A DNA stretch of 64,000 nucleotides from NCBI GenBank assembly GCA_963681505.1, contig OY811976.1:10129845-10193844 (forward strand), written 5' to 3'. The stretch's first letter is position 1. Each line of letters opens with the position of its first letter. A model generated the notes under the pieces. The model ran no database searches. It worked only from the letters and a program-made list of their open reading frames with translations, and had not been told where the DNA came from. Source of the stretch: Eunapius fragilis (taxonomy: Eukaryota > Porifera > Demospongiae > Spongillida > Spongillidae). Shown here one piece after another: positions 43,232 through 56,300 of this stretch. The translations under genes and the position numbers were made by a program.

Positions 43232-45049
43232 ATGGGAGTAGTTCAGGCGGTGCAGGCCAACAGGTTGAAAAACGCACTCGTTGTGGGCGACAACCTAACG
43301 GCAGTATCGTACTACAACAAATTACGGGGATACAATATCCAGCCAAACTTGAAGTACGGCCCCACTTACGGGGACAACTCCCCGCTACACTACACTGCTA
43401 TGCACGGTATGAAGACGCTGTACCTAGAACTTCTCGAGAGAGGCGGGATGCCGGACCTGACGAATGGCGACAAAAGGAACTGCCTGCATCTCATATGTTT
43501 CGTAGCTAAGAAATCTAAAGACCGTTTAGAGATGCTAAGATACACGTTTGAGTCAGATGCACTGCGAACTTTTGACATAAAACATCTACTGAAACAGAAG
43601 GACAAGGTAAGTGGAGGGTGTTCGTTAGAGTGGTGTGTGTACTCCTTTACGTTAGGATGGTAACACCGCTCTGCATCTGGCCGCTATTTCGGGTGTGGAG
43701 CAGTATGTCGAGGTATGTCGTATTTGACGATCCGCACACTATCAGTAACACGTCCTTCACTGGCTTCCCCCCCCCCCCCCCCCCCCCCCCCTCTGCACAG
43801 CTGTTGCTTGTACATGGCGCGGACCCGTTTGCTTCGAATGTGGCGGGAGAGACACCAGCCGACTGTGCTGCCTCAAACAAACACGCAGCCATTGCTGCAT
43901 CTCTGGAGGCCAAGATGGTTTTTGGAGTATGATATACACATGTGATGGCTCCACATGTGACCTTGTTTTACACAGGACAAGGACAAAGATGAACAACATG
44001 TGCAGGAGGACACATTACGACTACAGGAGATAGCTGATGTGCGTCACATTTCTCCTCCCCTGCCCTTCAACACACTCCCCTCCCCATCCCACCCTTCCCC
44101 TCCTCATCACATCCTCCCCTCCTCATCCCCATCCCACCCTCCCCTCCTCATCCCATCCCACCCTCCCCTCCTCATCCCCATCCCACCCTCCCCTCCTCAT
44201 CCCATCCTCACACCTTGACCATCCTTACAGGCCCCTAAGACCCTGGAGGGTAAGGATTTACAATCAATGAAGGACCAACTGCTCATTGAAACAGCACAGA
44301 TACTTGGAGTAAGCTGGAACCAGCTGTTTAGTTTACTTTTCTATGAACAGCTGTTTTCTATTTCAGGTTCCTTTGTTTACTGCTGAGGCTTTGCTCAGAA
44401 AATATGGTAAGATAATGACATCATTAATGTGGGGGAGGGGGAAGCTGGGGGTGGGGCTTAATGCTTGCATATACCAGGGACCATTTTCCTCAGGCTGGTC
44501 AAAGGAACAGCTTCTTCAGGCATGGATGGAGAACCCAGGGCTGGTGTGTGAGGGTGCAGGTGTGGTGTTGCCTGATACCCTGGACATAGACAATCTGGAC
44601 GTTGTGCATGGCGTACCAGACCCGTTGTCCCCCGAGGGCCAGCAGTCGGAGTGTGGTGTGTGCATGACCCCATGCATCCCTGGGGTCCTCATGCCATGTG
44701 AACATGTCTTCTGCAAGGACTGTTGGCAGCAGTGAGATGATGGTTGGAGGGTGTGGTCCTTGTTCTGATTGGTCTGTTTGAATAGGTACTTTCAAACAAA
44801 GATTCAGCAAGGGGAAGCACACAGGATAGTGTGCCCAGAGAATGGATGCTTCAAACTAGTACCAGTGGTATGTTGTAGTGTGTGGGTGGTGGGGTGTAAT
44901 TAAGCACAATCATAAATTGCTAACCCAGAGGGCAGAGATGCAGTACCATCCATTGGGGGGCAGGGGGGTACCCATCCATATTGGGGGGGGTGAGGGGGGG
45001 GGGTACTCATCCATTGGGGGGCAGGGGGGTACCCATCCATATTGGGCAT

Positions 45050-45105
<56 letters not shown>

Positions 45106-48100
45106 TGTGAGGGATTGCCAGGCTGATAGGATTTAATTGACTTGAGATCATTGTAACATAGTCTATGTTATCTCTGTATTATAATGTGATGTGTCTGTTT
45201 AGGAAATAATTGACAGACTGGTTACCAAGGAGATGGCAGCTAAGTATCTGAGTTCTGATATTAAGGTTGGTGCCATAATTTTGGCATGTGGGGCCTGTCC
45301 CATCATATGCTGTGGGGGCGTGTCCACCTCCAGGCGTTTGTAGAGGCTAATCCTCACATCCAATGGTGTCCCCACCCTGGGTGTGATCAAGCTGTCCTGC
45401 TTGGCACAGAAGAAGGCTCACCATCACACAAGGACCTCTCTCAGGTGGTTCACTGCGGCAATAACCATTACTTCTGCAAGTTAGTTAGGTTACCATGGCA
45501 ATGGTTGTAGGACTCCTCCCCCATACAGAGATTGCAAGGATGAGCCACATGAACCTTGTAGCTGTGAAGATTGGAAGAAGTGGTTAGACAAGATGCAGGA
45601 ACTTGTTCCAAAAATAGGTATAGTTGTGGGGAGGGGAGTGGTCACTTAGGAGGGTGATTGTCACCTAGGGGGGTGATGGTCTCCTAGGAGGAGGGTGGTC
45701 ACCTAGGAGGGTGATTGTCACCTAGGGGGGTGATGGTCTCCTAGGAGGGTGATGGTCTCCTAGGAGGAGGGTGGTCACCTGGGGGGGGGGGGGGGTGATG
45801 GTCTCCTAGGAGGAGGGTGGTCGCTTAGGAGGGTGATTGTCACCTAGGGGGGTGATGGTCTCCTAGGAGGAGGGTGGTCACCTAGGAGAGTGATTGTCAC
45901 CTGGGGGGGGGGGGGTGATGGTCTCCTAGGAGGAGGGTGATTGTCATCTAGGGGGGTGATGGTCTTCTAGGAGGAGGGTGGTCACCTAGGAGGGTGATTG
46001 TCACCTGGGGGGGTGATGGTCTCCTAGGAGGAGGGTGGTCACCTAGGAGAGTGATTGTCACCTGGGGGGGGGGGGGGTGATGGTCTCCTAGGAGGAGGGT
46101 GATTGTCATCTAGGGGGGTGATGGTCTTCTAGGAGGAGGGTGGTCACCTAGGAGGGTGATTGTCACCTGGGGGGGTGATGGTCTCCTAGGAGGAGGGTGG
46201 TCACCTAGGAGGGTGATTGTCACCTAGGGGGGGTGATGGTCTCCTAGGAGGGTGATGGTAACCTGATTTCCATGCTCTCTGCAGGAAACAAAACTGAAAA
46301 TGAAACCAATGAAGCAGCAAATCTGAACTGGGTGGCCTCAACTTGCAAGCCTTGTCCTCGCTGCAAGTATGGCCGCACCCCTAACCACACCCCCTATATC
46401 ACAATATCACAACATCACACCTCACCCCTACTTTACGTCATCACACCCTATATGACATCATCCTCCCCATGCCACCCTTGTGTAGAATATGTTTCATGTG
46501 CCTGAGGTGCTGGTGTGAAGAGGGAGGAGGCCATACATTGTTACAGCTGGTCTGTGTACTGTGTAATTGGAGATGGTGGGATGGGGTGGAGGCGGAGATG
46601 ATGGGATGGGGTGGAGGCAGAGATGATGGGATGGGGTGGAGATGGTGGGATGGGGTGGAGGTGGAGATGGTGGGATGGGGTGGAGGTGGAGATGGTAGGA
46701 TGGGATGGAGGTGGAGATGATGGGGTGGAGGTGGTGGGATGGGGTGGAGATGGTGGGATGGGGCGGAGGTGGAGATGATGGGATGGGGTGGAGGTGGTAG
46801 GATGGGGTGGAGATGGAGATGGTGGGATGGGGTGGAGGTGGAGGTGGTAGGATGGGGTGGAGATGGTGGGATGGGGCGGAGGTGGAGATGGTGGGATGGG
46901 GTGGAGGTGGAGATGATGGGATGGGGTGGAGGTGGTAGGATGTGGTGGAGATGGAGATGGTGGGATGGGGTGGAGGTGGAGATGGTGGGATGGGGTGGAG
47001 GTGGAGATGGTAGGATGGGGTGGAGGTGGAGATGATGGGGTGGAGGTGGTGGGATGGGGTGGAGGTGGTGGGATGGGGTGGAGGTGGAGATGGTGGGATG
47101 GGGTGGAGGTGGTGGGATGGGTGGAGATGGAAATGGTGGGATGGGGTGGAGGTGGAGATGGTAGGATGGGGTGGAGGTGGAGATGGTGGGATGGGGTGGA
47201 GGTGGAGATGGTGGGATGGGGTGGAGGTGGAGATGATGGGATGGGGTGGAGGTGGAGATGGTGGGATGGGGGGTGGTGGAGATGGTGGGATGGGGTGGAG
47301 GTGGAGATGATGGGATGGGGTGGAGATGGTGGGATGGGGTGGAGGTGGAGATGGTGGGATGGGGTGGAGGTGGAGATGATGGGATGGGGTGAGATGGTGG
47401 GATGGGGTGGAGGTGGAGATGGTGGGATGGGGTGGAGGTGGAGATGGTGGGATGGGGTGGAGATGGTAGGATGGGGTGGAGATAGTAGGATGGGGTGGAG
47501 GTGGAGATGATGGGATGGGGTGGAGGTGGAGATGGTGGGATGGGGTGGAGGTGGAGGTGGCGGGATGAGGTGGAGGTGGTGGGATGGGTGGAGGTGATGC
47601 ATTGCCCCAACTCACCATGACTTCTTGCCTACCCCAGGGTGCAGATTGAGAAGAATGAAGGGTGCAACCACATGACCTGTGGAAAGGTACATATCACAGG
47701 TCACATGACCCATACCACATGGTCACATGACCCATATCACATGGTCACATGACCCAAAACAGGTCACATGACCCATAGTACCCACAGGTCACATGACACT
47801 TTGGTATATACGATATGACTCTAACTCATTTGTACACAGTGTCGATATGAGTTCTGTTGGATATGTTTGGACCCCTGGAAAGACCACGGGGGAAACACAG
47901 GGGGTTACTTCAGGTATGAAGATGGTGGGTGGGGCTCAGGAAGATTCACATGAGTAATTAGTAAAAGAAGGGAGAGAGCAAGGGGAGGGGCCTAAGGGGA
48001 GGGGGGGGGGCAAGGGGAGGGGCCTAAGGGGGGGGGGGCAAGGGGAGGGGCCTGAGGGGGGGGGGCAAGGGGAGGGGCCTGAGGGGGGCAAAAGGAGGGG

Positions 48101-49978
48101 CCTAAGGGGGGGGGGGGGGGGCAAGGGGAGGGGCCTAAGGGGGAGGGCAAGGAGAGGGGCCTGAGGGGGGGGCAAGGGGAGGGGCCTGAGGGGGGCAAGG
48201 GGAGGGGCCTAAGGGGGAGGGCAAGGGGAGAGGCCTGAGGGGGGCAAGGGGAGGGGCCTGAGGGGGAGGAGGGAGGAAGAACTTACAGTGTGATGTTACC
48301 TCTCTCATTCATAATGCAGTTGCAATAGATTTAATGCAAAACTTAAAGCTGAAGAGATGCTTAAGAAGAGGAAAGATGAGGTAAGAGCCGTGAGCATCTG
48401 GTGACCTGCTCATTACCAATCACAGAGGTGTGTATTGATACTTCCAGTCCACTCCAAACATCACCATCCACACCTACACACCTACACACTTAACATCCAT
48501 GTTGTCATGATGCATTCACCTCCTCCCCATCCCTGCATTGCAGATTGACAGCTCTTGTCTTGAGGCTCTTAAGTTCAGTCGATTTCTTCATTACTATGAC
48601 CGATACAAGACACACAGAACCAACCTTGAGGTATGGGAGTGAGAGGGTGATGGTGGGAGTGAGAGGGTGATGGTGGGAGTGAGAGGGTGATGGTGGGAGT
48701 GAGAGGGTGGTGGTGGGAGGAGAGAGTCATGGTGGGAGGAGAGAGTGATGGCTGGAGGGAGATGGTGATGGTGGGAGTGAGAGGGTGGTGGTGGGAGGAG
48801 AGAGTCATGGTGGGAGGAGAGAGTGATGGCTGGAGGGAGATGGTGATGGTGGGAGGAGAGGGTGATGGTGGGAGGGGGGTTGGTGAAGGTGAGAGGGGGG
48901 TTGGTGAAGGTGAGAGGGAGAGAGGTATTGCTAATGATGTAAAGGTTCCAAATTCTTCCATCCACTCAGTTGGAAAAGCCCTTTCGGGAAAAGGCAGCAG
49001 AAAAGGTCCATGAGCTAGCTGTCAATGCACAAATGGAAAGAGTTGAAGGTGTGTTGTATTTGTTGTTGGGTTTGTTGTTGCGTTTGTTGCTGCGTTTTGA
49101 TTATACATATATAACCATCTGACGTTTAAGTATGTATAAATACATGTATGAAGTGGCATCTCACAAAGGTGGAAAAATAATTTGATTCATCTGGAAACTG
49201 TTGGTGACCTTAGCTCACCCTTAGCGATCACTAGTGCTGCCTAAGTTCACCAACAGTTAGTTTCGTTACTTCAAAGTATTTTCCACATACATTGAGGTGC
49301 AATTTTTCCACGTACATAAGTCCACACTGTATGGGGTACCAGGTACATACATAATTCCACACTGTATGGGGTACTGGGCTGGTAGTGGTACTGGGCTGGC
49401 AGTGGTACTGGCAGTGGTACTAGGCTGGCAGTGGTACTGGGCTGGTAGTGGTACTGGGCTGGTAGTGGTACTGGGCTGGTAGTGGTACTGGGATGGCAGT
49501 GGTACGAGGCTGGTAGTGGTACTGGGCTGGCAGTGGTACGGGGCTGGCAGTGGTACTAGGCTGGCAGTGGTACTGGGCTGGTAGTGGTACTGGGATGGCA
49601 GTGGTACGAGGCTGGTAGTGGTACTAGGCTGGCAGTGGTACTGGGCTGGCAGTGGTACTAGGCTGGTAGTGGTACTGGGCTGGTAGTGGTACTGGGATGG
49701 CAGTGGTACGAGGCTGGTAGTGGTACTGGGCTGGCAGTGGTACGGGGCTGGCAGTGGTACTGGGCTGGCAGTGGTACGGGGCTGGTAGTGGTACAGGGCT
49801 GGTAGTGGTACAGGGCTGATATGGCAGATAGTTCTCCTTTATTAAATCGCCTTTATAGTAACAGATGTGTATTCATTTCAGGAGCAGACATGTGCACAAT
49901 GTGATAATATAAGCACTCTTTCATTGCTGCCTTCTCACTGAACCAGCATGCCGTATATACTGACATGGAGCGGGTCTT

Positions 49979-50059
<81 letters not shown>

Positions 50060-51498
50060 GTGTGTGTGTGTGTGTACTGAAGCTAATGGCAGTGGCTGGT
50101 GATGGTACACTCTGTGGTGATCATTTATTAATGCTCATAATCGTATTGTCCACACAACTATAGATTTGTCTTTCATCGAGGATGCCATCCAACAGTTGTA
50201 CATCTCTCGGAGAGCGGTGATGTGTTCCTATGGTTATGGCTTCTTCATAGCTGACAAAAGATGGCAGGATGATTTTGACCGTGTGCAGGGGGACCTTGAG
50301 GGGGCTACGGAGGTCTTGGCCCAGGTGGTGGCACGTCCCTACCTCAGAGCCCCCAGGGCTAGGATCATACAGTACACCAAAGACACAAGGTCTAAGAAGA
50401 AGAGGTTGATGGAGTCTGTCAGCAGAACGTAGGCTAGCTGCTATCTTAGGATGCAGTAACCTTCCATAGCTATCGTTGGTCACCTAGGTTACCCCAACCA
50501 GAGAGTGCTGGTGATGACCCAACTTCCTTGAAAGCCTTTATTCAGAGTTACTTTCTAGACCACCATCCCCACACACCTCCCCCCCCTCCTCGTGTCCCCC
50601 CCACCTACCCCATGCCTCCCACACGTTTCCCTCCTCCCCCTCTTCCCACACCTCTTATCCCTGTGGTCTCAACTGCGAGGTCCGACAGCGTAGCTGACGA
50701 AGAGCTGCAGAGAGCAATAGAGCAATCCATGAGGGACCTTGACCATGACACAATGAAAGAAGGTATATTGCATGTGCTAGCCAAGGAAGGCGTGTTGTTT
50801 TGCCACGCCCATCTTATATAACCACGCCCACTTGCATCATATAATGTGATGCTGTGCCACGCCCACTGCTAATACAGATTTGGAGCTGGCCGAAGCCCTA
50901 AGCAGGAGTAGGAACGAGAGGAGGGTGGAGAGGAAACCTACTGACATGTTAGAGATCATCAGCCATGATGGGCTCCTGCTACCCTCATATGATGGGCCCC
51001 TGCTACCCTCATATGATGATGATGATGATGATGATGAGGATGATGAGGATGATAAGCCATTTTCAGTACTTGGGCCTGGTCGTCTGGCACCTTTTGGGAA
51101 TAGTTCCACAAACATGGTTGACAAGATCCAGGACTTAGATTCCCCATCAAGCAATGGTTCTCCAGTCCATATGATCACTGATGACATCGCTGGATTTGGG
51201 CCCATCTTTGGGGAGGAGGAAGACCTTAGACGAGCAATTGAACTATCCATGGCAGAGACACCCCTTGGTATGTAGAACTCTGGTGTTGTGAGCAGTGTGT
51301 TAGCATCTTTTTGCCATTCCAGCTATCGTGACCATGCCTGTGTCTGCCCCTGAGGTTAACAAGATGGCTCCACCACAGACCAGGGACATGATGTGCATAT
51401 CAGGGCCTGCCTTTGAGAGTGGCGGGGTGTCCACACGTCGTGCGACACTACCTTTGGAATTGAAATGCGTGACTGACCCCAAGCACAGACTATCGTAG
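43232..51498 (+). CDS. ANKIB1: ANKIB1, ankyrin-repeat RBR E3 ubiquitin ligase (about 21 exons)
   Basis: RBR ligases take ubiquitin from E2 onto a RING2 cysteine and pass it to substrates. Ankyrin repeats: 43232-43606 ([20 protein letters not shown]), 43656-43712 ([19 protein letters not shown]), 43801-43925 ([20 protein letters not shown]). [12 protein letters not shown] (44369) and [16 protein letters not shown] (44494) match the UBA-like part. RING1: CGVCMTPC...CEHVFCKDC (44640-44732, 44788-44869). IBR: 45202-45265, 45337-45478, 45529-45616 ([22 protein letters not shown]). RING2: 46286-46367, 47640-47684, 47838-47913 ([31 protein letters not shown]); the C of EGCNHM is the expected catalytic residue. 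The Ariadne-like helices lie at 48318-50429. Two UIM-like motifs follow: [14 protein letters not shown] (50695) and [14 protein letters not shown] (51215). Stop TAG is at 51496. The MG start matches animal ANKIB1. Confidence 0.93.
44050..44216. repeat. C-rich tandem repeat in ANKIB1 intron
   Basis: About five copies of a roughly 30-bp unit based on CCCTCCCCTCCTCATCCC, between the exons near 43976-44037 and 44231. Confidence 0.85.
45053..45114. repeat. (GT)n microsatellite in ANKIB1 intron
   Basis: A nearly pure GT run. It is preceded by two copies of a GGGGGGCAGGGGGGTACCCA-like unit (44955-45050). Confidence 0.9.
45640..46262. repeat. Minisatellite in ANKIB1 intron
   Basis: Variants of GGTGATGGTCTCCTAGGAGG and GGTCACCTAGGAGGGTGATT alternate over about 620 bp, with a higher-order block of about 170 bp repeated. 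It fills almost the whole intron between exons ending at 45616 and starting at 46286. Confidence 0.9.
46567..47600. repeat. ~1-kb G-rich minisatellite in ANKIB1 intron
   Basis: About 40 copies of a GGATGGGGTGGAGGTGGAGA-based unit (roughly 24 bp, with 15- and 18-bp variants). The long Pro/His/Ser frames on the complement are a by-product. G-runs every 4-8 bases could form quadruplexes. Confidence 0.92.
47975..48268. repeat. G-rich minisatellite in ANKIB1 intron
   Basis: Around ten copies of GGCAAGGGGAGGGGCCTAAG/GGCCTGAGG with variable G-runs, between exons ending at 47913 and starting at 48318. Confidence 0.9.
48633..48925. repeat. Minisatellite starting at an ANKIB1 splice donor
   Basis: GTGGGAGTGAGAGGGTGATG-type units begin about 5 bp after the donor at 48631 and run nearly to the next acceptor (48968). 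Confidence 0.9.
49374..49818. repeat. 17-bp minisatellite in ANKIB1 intron
   Basis: About 26 copies of GGCTGGTAGTGGTACTG with C/T and G/A variants. The preceding 49325-49375 has a two-copy CCACACTGTATGGGGTAC repeat. Confidence 0.92.
49983..50076. repeat. (GT)n microsatellite in ANKIB1 intron
   Basis: About 45 GT units with one interruption, before the exon at 50163. Confidence 0.95.
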
Positions 51499-51604
51499 AT
51501 AATATTCGTTTTGTGTGTTGCTTAGCAATAACAGTTAATCCGTTAATTTAACATACCTGGGGACTAGTGACGATCAACTTGCGAAGCGCCACTCCAATAA
51601 GCGC
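51499..51604. promoter_or_regulatory. ANKIB1-BBS9 intergenic gap
   Basis: Only about 106 bp separate the ANKIB1 stop from the BBS9 start codon, so the ANKIB1 3' UTR and the BBS9 promoter must share it or overlap flanking exons. The sequence GCAATAACAGTTAAT is conserved in the inverted pseudogene near 10385. No promoter motif was recognised. Confidence 0.4.
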
Positions 51605-53281
51605 ATGTCACTGTTCAAGACCAGAAGTTGGTGGTCCACGACAGCAGGCTATGAAGAGTTTCATGACTACCATTCCCTGGTCGTTGGCAATGCAGACAAT
51701 ACAGTTGACGGCTATGGTAGAGTTGCGAGATTTGCCCGCCAAAAAATTTTTTTTTTCCATTCTCTGCTTCCCGCCTTTAGACAAGTTGGTGGTTGGCAGT
51801 TATCAAGGTCTGCTGAGGATATACAACCCTCAGGATGGGGGGTACGTGCCCGCTCACATGATGCTTGAAAAGCAGCTAGACCCTATCGTGCAAGTGGCCA
51901 TTGGTCGGTTTGCGACGTACGTTTGTATAATGGTATGTACAATATATGCGATCCAGTAAATTTGTCCGTAGAGCTTCAAGTCAACTGCATATAGCTGTTC
52001 TTCACCCACGTCAACTGTCAGCGTACATTGTGGGCTGGATAGTGAACGAGCAAGGGACGCAGTACAACCTCACTACCGTATATACTCATCCGTTGGAGCG
52101 TACATCTTGCAACATGATATGGGGGCCGTTCGGAGGCGCAAAGGGAAAAGACCTGATATGCGTGCAGTCCATGGACGGCCTGCTCTCATTCTTCCATCAT
52201 GAGAACTACATATTCGCATGTTTCCTGCCTGACTTCCTCGTCCCTGGTCCATTGGGTTACTTACCAAGGACCGACACCATTGTGACTGTTACATCAGCCC
52301 ATACTCTTCAGAGCTTCAAGTAGGGTACTTGAGTGATGGTGTGTGTGTATGTGTGTGGGTGCATGTGTGTGTGTGTGCAAATTCTTAAGTTGTGGCTTTT
52401 CAGATTTCAGGCATTATTTGTTGCAGCAAATGCCCTAGGGGTACCTGACCCTACAACAAAGAAGAGAATAGTTGTAAGCTTTCTGCACTGCATCACCATC
52501 ATAATAATGGCTGTACTCTTTTTAAGAGGATTTTGCTATTACAACATCTTGTTACTGTCATGCATGGGTATATCTCTCCCTCCTCCTCCTCTCCCTCCTC
52601 CTCCTCTCCCTCCTCCTCCTCTCCCTCCTCCTCCTCTCCCTCCTCCTCCTCTCCCTCCTCCTCCTCTCCCTCCTCCTCCTCTCCCTCCTCCTCCTCTCCC
52701 TCCTCCTCCTCTCCCTCCTCCTCCTCTCCCTCCTCCTCCTCTCCCTCCTCCTCCTCTCCCTCCTCCTCCTCTCCTCCTCCTCTCCCTCCTCCTCCTCCCC
52801 CTCCTCAGCCTGATTTTGCAGTTAACCTCGGAGAACACTGTGTTGACCTGGCTGTTAGAAGCACAGCAAAGGGAACATCACATATCCTTGTGTTAGGTAC
52901 AGAATGATCATGGCCTCAGCTACTAACACAAAGCATACCCTTACTGCCTCACTGCAACCACATATGCACACACACACTCCCAAACATGTACACGTGCACA
53001 TACATACATACATACATACATACATACATACATACATACATACATACATACATACATACATACATACATACACACACACACATACATACATACACACACA
53101 TACATACATACACACACATACATACATACATACATACATACATACATACATACCTACATACATACATACATACATACATACACACACACACATACATACA
53201 TACACACACACATACATACATACATACACACATACATACATACATACATACGTACGTACGTACATACGTACGTACGTACGT

Positions 53282-53312
<31 letters not shown>

Positions 53313-56300
53313 ACACACACACACACACACACATACCTACATGATACAATTCCACTCTCAGGTGAGAGGACGTTGTTCTGTTTCAAGGAAAGTGGGGTAC
53401 TTCGATTTGCAAAAAAGCTCGACTTCAATCCCAGCTGTGTGTGTGCATATGGCCTGGTGCCATCCCAAACTGGTTAGCCACGCCCTAGCCACGCCTCCCT
53501 ATGTGTTGAGGTGCACGTTGCATACAGATGAAGAGAATACAGGTGTCCAGTACATGGTGGCCACACATACCAATCAGCTGTTGGTGTTCAGGGACACCCA
53601 GCTGATGTGGGCTGCTCACGTGGAACACTCCCCCACAGCTCTATCTGTTGCCCACCTCCAGTGAGTTTGTGGTCCATGTATGATGGAGATAACCCTAAAT
53701 AGAGAAGACGGAAGTGCTTCATTTATAAGGGAATTGATGATAAAATAAAAAGAAGTCAAGTGAGCGGATAGGGGTAGTTTTCCAAGATAACCCTAGCCAG
53801 GGAGGAGGTATGTGGAGTCCTAATGCAATCATCCTGCTCTGTAATTAGGCAGTTACGAGGAGCGATTGTCTGCTTAGATGAGCTTGGTCATCTGAGTTGT
53901 GGCTACCTCGGTACAGACCCTACACTCTTTGTGGCAACGTTGGCCAACAGCAGTAGGGAGCTGAACTATGACGTAAGGAGGAGTGAGGAAGGGCTGGGGA
54001 GGAGTGAGGAGGGATGGGGAGGAGTGAGGAAGGGATGGGGAGGAGTGAGGAAGGGATGGGGAGGAGGACTGAGCGAATGCTGGGGAGGAGGACTGAGGGA
54101 GGGTCGTCTGTACAGGAGGCAGATAAAGAGATGAAGGTATTGCAACAAGCCATCAAAGACGCGCAGAAAGGTTAGCTTGTGTGTTCAACCATTACTCCAT
54201 CATGACTATGGTGCCATCAGAACATGGCCGTGCAGAAGAGGATGGTTTGCTCATCACTCTGGAGCTTAGTTCACCTCGCCTTCTTGAGGTATGTGCATCA
54301 CATGACATCATATGATGTCATATGTATACATGCAAATAACCAGAATGAACAAGAAGACGAAGGTTTGCGCAAGTGTCTGGACTTGAAGGTTTGTCCTTCT
54401 CATATGTGTGGGAGGGGCTCTATGATATCTCTCTCCCCATCTCACAGCTGTTCCTTAAGAGCAGGGGGACCACATGTGCTAGAGATGTGAGCGTCTACTT
54501 CACTTCCTTCCTTCCAATTACTGCCCACCCCACCCACTTCCACTGGGAAACAGTTGGTAAGCTCCTCCCCCTGACCCCTCCTTCAAGTCTGTACTGCTCT
54601 CTTGTGCCCACCAGATGAGGTGACCGTCACCATCACAGTGGTGTGTGTCCCTGTCCTCCTCCCAGTGCACAGAACCCTCACCATCACTGCTTCCTACATG
54701 AACCACGGTACACCACACCCACACCACACCCACACACATGGGATGATCTCTCATGTCCTTGTAGGACTACATAGATCCACTGAGCACCATACTTCCCTTC
54801 CTCTCTCTCTCTTCTGTACACCATGTCAGCCACTGAAGGCAGCTGAATACAAGGTTAGGCCTGGGGACTAGTTGGCATGTATTTAGGCCTGGGGACGAGG
54901 CTACTACTCCTGAGTTGTGCATCAATTCAAGGGCAATGTTGCATCATTCTAGATCACCGTGGATACCAACTGTCCATCAGTGAACCTGTCAGACCTGTTC
55001 CCTGAACTGGTCCTAACCCATCCATCAGAGGGTATGGCTCCACCCAATGCTATGGGCTTTAAGCTGCTAGCTGGACCTGAGGTGACCATTGTGTCCTCCA
55101 AGTCTTCAGGTAGGCCTGTAAGGGGTGGGGGTGTGCCTGTTACCTTGACAACATGTATGCTCCCCTGACCAGAGCGCTATCGTCTTCAGTCTGATAGCTT
55201 CCCTGCCCTGGCCCCCTTCATGGATGAACTGTTGAGCAGACTGGGCACCCGCTGGAAGGATAGGGCACCTCCTTTTTGTGCACGTTACAACGATAAACCT
55301 CCACTCAATGAATACTTTGAAATTATTGATAATCATTACAAGGTATGTCTGAATGCATCACTGACAGGGTCAGCTCTGGTCATTGTCTTGCGTGTGTAGC
55401 TACGTGTAAGTATGGAGCAGTGCAGGGAGCTTCTGAAGAGACATGCACAGCAGTTCAGAGCCATTCAGAAGAGGCTACTGACCAGGTTTAAAGACAAGAC
55501 ACCAGTTGGACTAGCACATTTGGACACCCTTCTGGAGGGAACCTTCATGCAGGTGAGACTCTCCCCTCTGCAGGAAGGGTCTTGCCTACACACACCTTCA
55601 CTATCCACACCACACCCCCTACCACTATCCACACCACACCTCCTCTCCTACCACTATCCACCACAGATCATGGCTTTGGCAGATAAATATGAGATGTTTC
55701 AAAGTGACCTGGAGCATTGCAGTAATGAATTAGCTTGTGCCACAAAGGTTATCGTCATGGTGATGAGGTGAGTGCATTGGTCCAGTTGAAGTTGTGCATA
55801 ATTGTTCCTTTTAGGCTGTCAGTCGTCATGAGCCCTGAGGAATGCATGACTTTGGAGGCTGTTCTTAACCCTCTAGTGATGCACGACTGTGAGCAGGTAT
55901 GTGGTGGGACGTGCAGCCACACCCACACTAACACCCTCACCATCCCCACCAGGGATGGGAGGAGCAGACACACGCAGCTGTGGCACACCTCCTGCACACC
56001 ACCTTAGCCAAGACTCCAAAGGACCAGTCAGGTTGGTGCTTCCCATGGCTGTAGACATGTGTGATGTGTGGGGAGGTGGGGGTGGTTGGGGCACAGGAGC
56101 TGTTGCACTGGAGCTGCCCGATGTCCAGAAGTTGAAGAGGAACGTGGCCCTTCTCTGTGACCGCTTGGGCAAGGGAGGGAGGCTTACCTCCAGCGGTGCC
56201 CCGCCTACCACAGCCACGCCTACTACTGCCACTGTGGCACTGGCAACCCAATCACTTGAAAGGAAGTCGTCCATGCATACGAGCAAGTCCCAGCTGGGGA

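Noticed and set aside
45640..46262. Repeats with near-palindromic CCTAGGAGG that could suggest a CRISPR array or replication-origin iterons
   Set aside because: They are contiguous variants without spacers in an ANKIB1 intron.
46441..47618. Three overlapping 350-390 residue Pro/His/Ser-rich frames (minus) and Gly/Trp-rich frames (plus)
   Set aside because: They are by-products of a G-rich minisatellite inside an ANKIB1 intron; all frames stay open because the unit lacks stops.
52333..52907. Long PPPLP and SSSPSS repeat frames
   Set aside because: They read through the 15-bp intronic CT array of BBS9 and have no exon-like ends.
52855..53477. Tyr/Val/Cys/Met and His/Thr/Tyr/Ile repeat frames
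   Set aside because: Translation of a CATA microsatellite; true BBS9 exons flank it.
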